Assembly: GCA_002469845.1 (NCBI GenBank)
Contig: DKNZ01000060.1
Span: 1-16,644 of the forward strand
Source: Cellvibrionales bacterium UBA7375
GTDB taxonomy: Bacteria; Pseudomonadota; Gammaproteobacteria; Pseudomonadales; Porticoccaceae
DNA: 16,644 nt
Reading direction: 5' to 3'
In this document: piece after piece, positions 14,010 to 16,644 of the stretch
Position numbering within the stretch: the stretch's first letter is position 1
Layout: each line of letters begins with the position of its first letter
Position numbers and translations under genes: made by a program
The notes under the pieces: generated by a model
Told to the model about the DNA's origin: nothing
Database searches by the model: none
What the model saw: only the letters and a program-made list of their open reading frames with translations

Positions 14010-14954
14010 TTGAAAACTAATAGCAATAACAGTATCAATAGCGCTAAAAATTCAGTGCCTGCAGAATCAGCGAGCTTAATACGCTGGGCCACCTATGCCT
14101 CTGTTAGCGTTGCAGTCTTCTTAATTACTGTGAAATTAATTGCTTGGGGGCGCTCAGACTCGGTCAGCCTTTTGGCGACTTTGGTCGATTCTGTATTGGA
14201 TGCTTTCGCTTCAATTATTAATTTAATTGCCGTCAGACATGCCCTAACACCGGCCGATAAAGAGCATCGATTTGGCCACGGCAAAGCTGAAGCGCTAGCC
14301 GGCTTAAGTCAATCTCTGTTTATCGCTGGATCCTCGCTATTCTTGTTGCTTGAGGCCGCACAGGCATTTGTAAACCCCGCCGAAATCAAACACGCTTTTT
14401 CTGGGATAGCTGTGATGGCTATTTCAATTGTCGCGACCCTTGGCTTAGTGAGCTTTCAGCATTATGTGATTAAAAAAACCCGGTCCGTCGCCATCCGCGC
14501 TGATGCACTGCACTATAAGTCTGATATTTTAGTGAATTGCGCGGTTATTCTCGCTTTGTGGCTTTCAACTATGGGCCTCAATATATTTGACCCTATAATT
14601 GGCGGCCTGATTGCTTGCTATATTCTTTATAGTGTCTGGAGTATCGTCAGCATTTCACTTGATCAGCTTATGGATCGTGAGCTTAGCGATGAAGTAAGAA
14701 CAAAGATTAAACAACTGGTTCTGGCTCACCCCCAATCAAGTGGGATACATGATTTGCGCACTCGGCATTCCGGAACCATGACCTTTATTCAGTTTCATCT
14801 TGAAATTGAGGACGATTTAACCCTTGTCCAGGCTCATAATGTATCTGATGAAATAGAGCTTGAGCTTTTAAAGATCTACCCTGACTCAGAAATTATTATT
14901 CATATTGACCCTAAGTCAGTAGTTGGCAAAGAAACCGTCGCAACATTTGAGTAA
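14010..14954 (+). CDS. fieF: Cation diffusion facilitator, FieF (YiiP) type
   Basis: FieF is an inner-membrane dimer that exports Zn(II), Fe(II) or Cd(II) in exchange for protons. The 314 residues compare with 300 for E. coli. Six membrane helices are expected between about 25 and 215. The intramembrane metal site is intact: Asp60 and Asp64 in L-V-D-S-V-L-D, His168 and Asp172 in H-Y-K-S-D. The F-G-H-G-K-A-E loop (88-94) is conserved. The cytosolic domain keeps H-D-L-R-T-R (247-252) and F-H-L-E (262-265). The first usable start is a TTG at 14010, because an in-frame TAA lies at 13989-13991 and the next Met is far inside. No strong Shine-Dalgarno is seen, so expression may be low or the start may be another near-cognate codon. 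Confidence 0.94.
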   Translation: MKTNSNNSINSAKNSVPAESASLIRWATYASVSVAVFLITVKLIAWGRSDSVSLLATLVDSVLDAFASIINLIAVRHALTPADKEHRFGHGKAEALAGLSQSLFIAGSSLFLLLEAAQAFVNPAEIKHAFSGIAVMAISIVATLGLVSFQHYVIKKTRSVAIRADALHYKSDILVNCAVILALWLSTMGLNIFDPIIGGLIACYILYSVWSIVSISLDQLMDRELSDEVRTKIKQLVLAHPQSSGIHDLRTRHSGTMTFIQFHLEIEDDLTLVQAHNVSDEIELELLKIYPDSEIIIHIDPKSVVGKETVATFE

Positions 14955-15070
14955 TTTTTATCAATTTTGAGTGAAAATAAAAAGTATTGATTGGTGTAGG
15001 CCTAACCCTGATGATATTATTACCTTATCAATAATAATGATTAAAACCTGTCTTTTGGAGAAATTTCCTA

Positions 15071-15397
15071 ATGAGCGACACAATTATCCATACAACCGAT
15101 GCCAGCTTTGAAGCTGACGTGCTTCAATCCGAATTGCCAACACTAGTCGATTTTTGGGCGCCCTGGTGCGGCCCCTGTAAAATGATTGCTCCAATACTGG
15201 ATGAACTAGCTATTGAATATGCCGGCAAAATCAAAGTTTGCAAAGTGGATGTAGATACTAGCCCAGAAAGCGCGGCAAAGTTTAATGTTCGCGGTATTCC
15301 GACTCTTTTGGTATTTAAAAACGGCGCCGTAGAGGCAACGAAAGTAGGTGCCCTTTCTAAGGGACAGCTAACTGAGTTTGTTGATGGCCTGATTTAA
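15071..15397 (+). CDS. trxA: Thioredoxin 1
   Basis: TrxA is the general cytoplasmic disulfide reductant, recycled by thioredoxin reductase. The 108 residues are the classical length. The redox centre W-C-G-P-C is at 32-36, preceded by V-D-F-W-A-P, and the cis-proline is Pro77 in G-I-P-T-L. One extra cysteine, Cys57, lies in V-C-K-V-D. A GGAG ribosome-binding site sits ten bases before the ATG. The 116 bases upstream hold a possible TATTAT -10 box at 15015-15020 but only a poor -35. Adjacency to rho is a widely conserved arrangement in gammaproteobacteria. Confidence 0.97.
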   Translation: MSDTIIHTTDASFEADVLQSELPTLVDFWAPWCGPCKMIAPILDELAIEYAGKIKVCKVDVDTSPESAAKFNVRGIPTLLVFKNGAVEATKVGALSKGQLTEFVDGLI

Positions 15398-15404
15398 GTT
15401 GTTC

Positions 15405-15424
15405 GCGGCCCTATCTGGGGCCGC
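15405..15424 (+). terminator. GC-rich hairpin after trxA
   Basis: GCGGCCC (15405-15411), loop TATCTG, GGGCCGC (15418-15424) form a perfect seven-base-pair stem seven bases past the trxA stop. It is followed by AAAATT rather than a T-run, so it does not meet the standard intrinsic terminator pattern. It more likely marks or protects the trxA mRNA 3' end, perhaps together with Rho-dependent termination. Confidence 0.5.
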
Positions 15425-15434
15425 AAAATTCAGC

Positions 15435-15461
15435 TTGCGTTTACAATCACAACCCTATAAT
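15435..15461 (+). promoter_or_regulatory. Candidate rho promoter
   Basis: A perfect TATAAT lies at 15456-15461. The best -35 is TTGCGT at 15435-15440 (three of six), with a short 15-base spacer, so an activator or extended contacts may be needed. The start would be near 15468, giving a leader of about 139 bases before the rho ATG. Confidence 0.4.
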
Positions 15462-15556
15462 CTTGTAACTGTTCCTTTTTAGAAGCCCTCTTGCACAAAA
15501 AAATAAAGTGCTGACTCCGGCAATAGACTACACTCAAACAAAATCAACCCTTGGCA

Positions 15557-15610
15557 ATGGTCAAGGCATCAACTTCTCCGAATTACATATATCCTAAGAA
15601 CTTCCTATGA
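15557..15610 (+). CDS. Possible 17-residue upstream ORF overlapping the rho start
   Basis: An ATG at 15557 opens a 17-codon frame (M-V-K-A-S-T-S-P-N-Y-I-Y-P-K-N-F-L) whose TGA overlaps the rho ATG as ATGA. The arrangement would couple rho translation to the leader. E. coli rho also has a short leader peptide, but of different sequence. No Shine-Dalgarno is visible before this ATG, so translation is doubtful. Confidence 0.2.
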   Translation: MVKASTSPNYIYPKNFL

Positions 15611-16644
15611 ACCTATCAGAACTAAAGCAAAAACCAATTGATGAACTTCTAGAAATGACTGCCTCAATGGGGCTGGACAATCTAGCTCGATCCCGCAAAC
15701 AAGACATTATCTTCGCTCTTCTTAAGCGCCATGCTAAAGGAGGAGAGGATATCTACGGTGACGGGGTCCTTGAAATTTTGCCTGATGGCTTTGGATTTTT
15801 GCGCTCAGCGGGCGCTTCTTATCTCGCCGGACCGGATGACATTTACGTCTCTCCAAGCCAAATTAGACGTTTTAATCTGCGTACCGGTGACAGAATCTCT
15901 GGAAAAATTCGCCCGCCTAAAGACGGTGAGCGTTATTTTGCCATGCTTAAAGTTGATGAAATTAATTTCGATGCGCCAGAAAATGCGCGCAACAAAATCC
16001 TATTCGAAAATCTTACACCCCTTTTCCCAGATGAGCCTCTTCTGCTTGAATCTGGCAATGGATCGACAGAAGATCTTACGGGTCGTGTGATTGATTTAGT
16101 ATCACCGATTGGTAAAGGCCAGCGCGGGCTAATTGTTGCGCCGCCAAAAGCCGGTAAAACCATTATGATGCAGAATATCGCCCAATCTATTATTCGCAAT
16201 AACCCCGAATGCTACATTATTGTTCTTTTGATTGATGAGCGGCCTGAAGAAGTGACAGAAATGCAGCGCACTGTGCGCGGCGAAGTGATTGCGTCTACCT
16301 TTGATGAGCCGCCCAATCGCCATGTTCAAGTCGCAGAAATGGTTATTGAAAAAGCTAAGCGTCTAGTTGAACACAAAAAAGATGTGGTTATTTTACTAGA
16401 TTCGATTACACGATTAGCTAGAGCTTACAACACAGTAATTCCATCCTCCGGTAAAGTTTTAACCGGTGGTGTTGATGCTCATGCGCTTGAAAAGCCTAAA
16501 CGATTCTTTGGTGCTGCGCGTAATATCGAAAACGGTGGAAGCTTAAGTATTATTGCTACTGCACTGGTTGAAACTGGTTCTAAAATGGACGAGGTAATCT
16601 ATGAAGAGTTTAAGGGTACTGGTAATTTGGAGCTAATTCTTGAC
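15607..16644 (+). CDS. rho: Transcription termination factor Rho (3' end missing)
   Basis: Rho is the hexameric RNA helicase that ends untranslated transcripts. The window holds 346 codons of a protein normally near 419, with no stop before the edge. The N-terminal helical domain begins M-N-L-S-E-L-K. The primary RNA-binding fold has G-F-G-F-L-R-S (61-67) and Y-L-A-G-P-D-D-I-Y-V-S (72-82). The ATPase domain has Walker A A-P-P-K-A-G-K-T (178-185) and Walker B V-I-L-L-D (261-265). The Q-loop region V-D-A-H-A-L-E-K-P-K (289-298) and the R-loop region near 325-340 are present. All key residues seen match E. coli Rho. The Shine-Dalgarno is weak (AAGAA about six bases upstream), and the leader is long and C-rich, which may allow autoregulation. 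Confidence 0.97.
   Translation, partial: MNLSELKQKPIDELLEMTASMGLDNLARSRKQDIIFALLKRHAKGGEDIYGDGVLEILPDGFGFLRSAGASYLAGPDDIYVSPSQIRRFNLRTGDRISGKIRPPKDGERYFAMLKVDEINFDAPENARNKILFENLTPLFPDEPLLLESGNGSTEDLTGRVIDLVSPIGKGQRGLIVAPPKAGKTIMMQNIAQSIIRNNPECYIIVLLIDERPEEVTEMQRTVRGEVIASTFDEPPNRHVQVAEMVIEKAKRLVEHKKDVVILLDSITRLARAYNTVIPSSGKVLTGGVDAHALEKPKRFFGAARNIENGGSLSIIATALVETGSKMDEVIYEEFKGTGNLELILD

Noticed and set aside
15731..16090. A 119-codon plus-strand open frame.
   Set aside because: It lies wholly inside rho in another frame and has no family resemblance.
1..16644. CRISPR arrays, tRNA or rRNA genes, insertion sequences, integrases, toxin-antitoxin or defence genes.
   Set aside because: None was seen: no regularly spaced repeats, no cloverleaf-like or rRNA-like segments, and all sizeable frames are accounted for by housekeeping families.

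Overview
This window looks like core chromosome of a free-living gammaproteobacterium. It carries 19 intact genes of ordinary housekeeping and biosynthesis, a partial gene at each end (trpC, rho) and one decayed gene. Individual proteins (TrpEGDC, Rpe, GshB, YqgE, RuvX, YggS, ProC, YggT, MetX, MetW, a DUF4426 protein, RdgB, HemW, FieF, TrxA, Rho) read like Pseudomonas and Cellvibrionales orthologues, and the order yggS-proC-yggT-(x)-metX-metW-DUF4426-rdgB-hemW is the order remembered for Pseudomonas. Base composition is moderate (mid-40s % GC by eye), and genes are tightly packed with many stop/start overlaps. A marine Cellvibrionales-type lineage (SAR92/Porticoccaceae-like) is a reasonable guess, but this is inference; no 16S rRNA or other taxonomic marker is present.

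Layout. (1) 1-3310, minus strand: a contiguous tryptophan operon trpE-trpG-trpD-trpC (trpC cut by the window edge), with 4-nt and 3-nt junctions, its own sigma70-like promoter and a possible short leader peptide with one Trp codon ahead of trpE. (2) 3310-4143: rpe, upstream of trpE on the same strand, then a compact intergenic region with face-to-face promoters for rpe and gshB. (3) 4144-6181, plus strand: gshB-yqgE-ruvX. (4) 6178-6390, minus strand: a 70-codon remnant of the type IV pilus retraction ATPase gene pilT. It joins the PilT N-terminus to what looks like the PilT C-terminus, and its stop overlaps the ruvX stop tail-to-tail. (5) 6580-8686, plus strand: yggS-proC-yggT. (6) 8702-9751, minus strand: a Tas-type aldo/keto reductase set into the otherwise conserved cluster, bounded by small hairpins. 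(7) 9944-13942, plus strand: metX-metW-DUF4426-rdgB-hemW, a likely operon. (8) 14010-16644, plus strand: fieF, trxA, and rho (3' end missing), each apparently with its own promoter region.

How the genes fit together. The minus-strand block makes tryptophan from chorismate and supplies the pentose-phosphate epimerase. The met block makes O-acylhomoserine and regulates methionine synthesis. proC makes proline, gshB makes glutathione, rdgB clears non-canonical purine nucleotides, hemW handles haem, fieF exports divalent metal, trxA reduces disulfides and rho terminates transcription. I found no mobile element, CRISPR array, tRNA, rRNA, defence system or secretion system. The most notable signals are the internally deleted pilT, with loss of the usual pil/chp and pyr neighbours, and two possible leader-peptide arrangements (trpE and rho). 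Nothing here supports a claim of an entirely new system. No stretch longer than 300 bases lacks a gene; the longest gaps (about 190-210 bases, before yggS, metX and rho) are described under the neighbouring features or findings.
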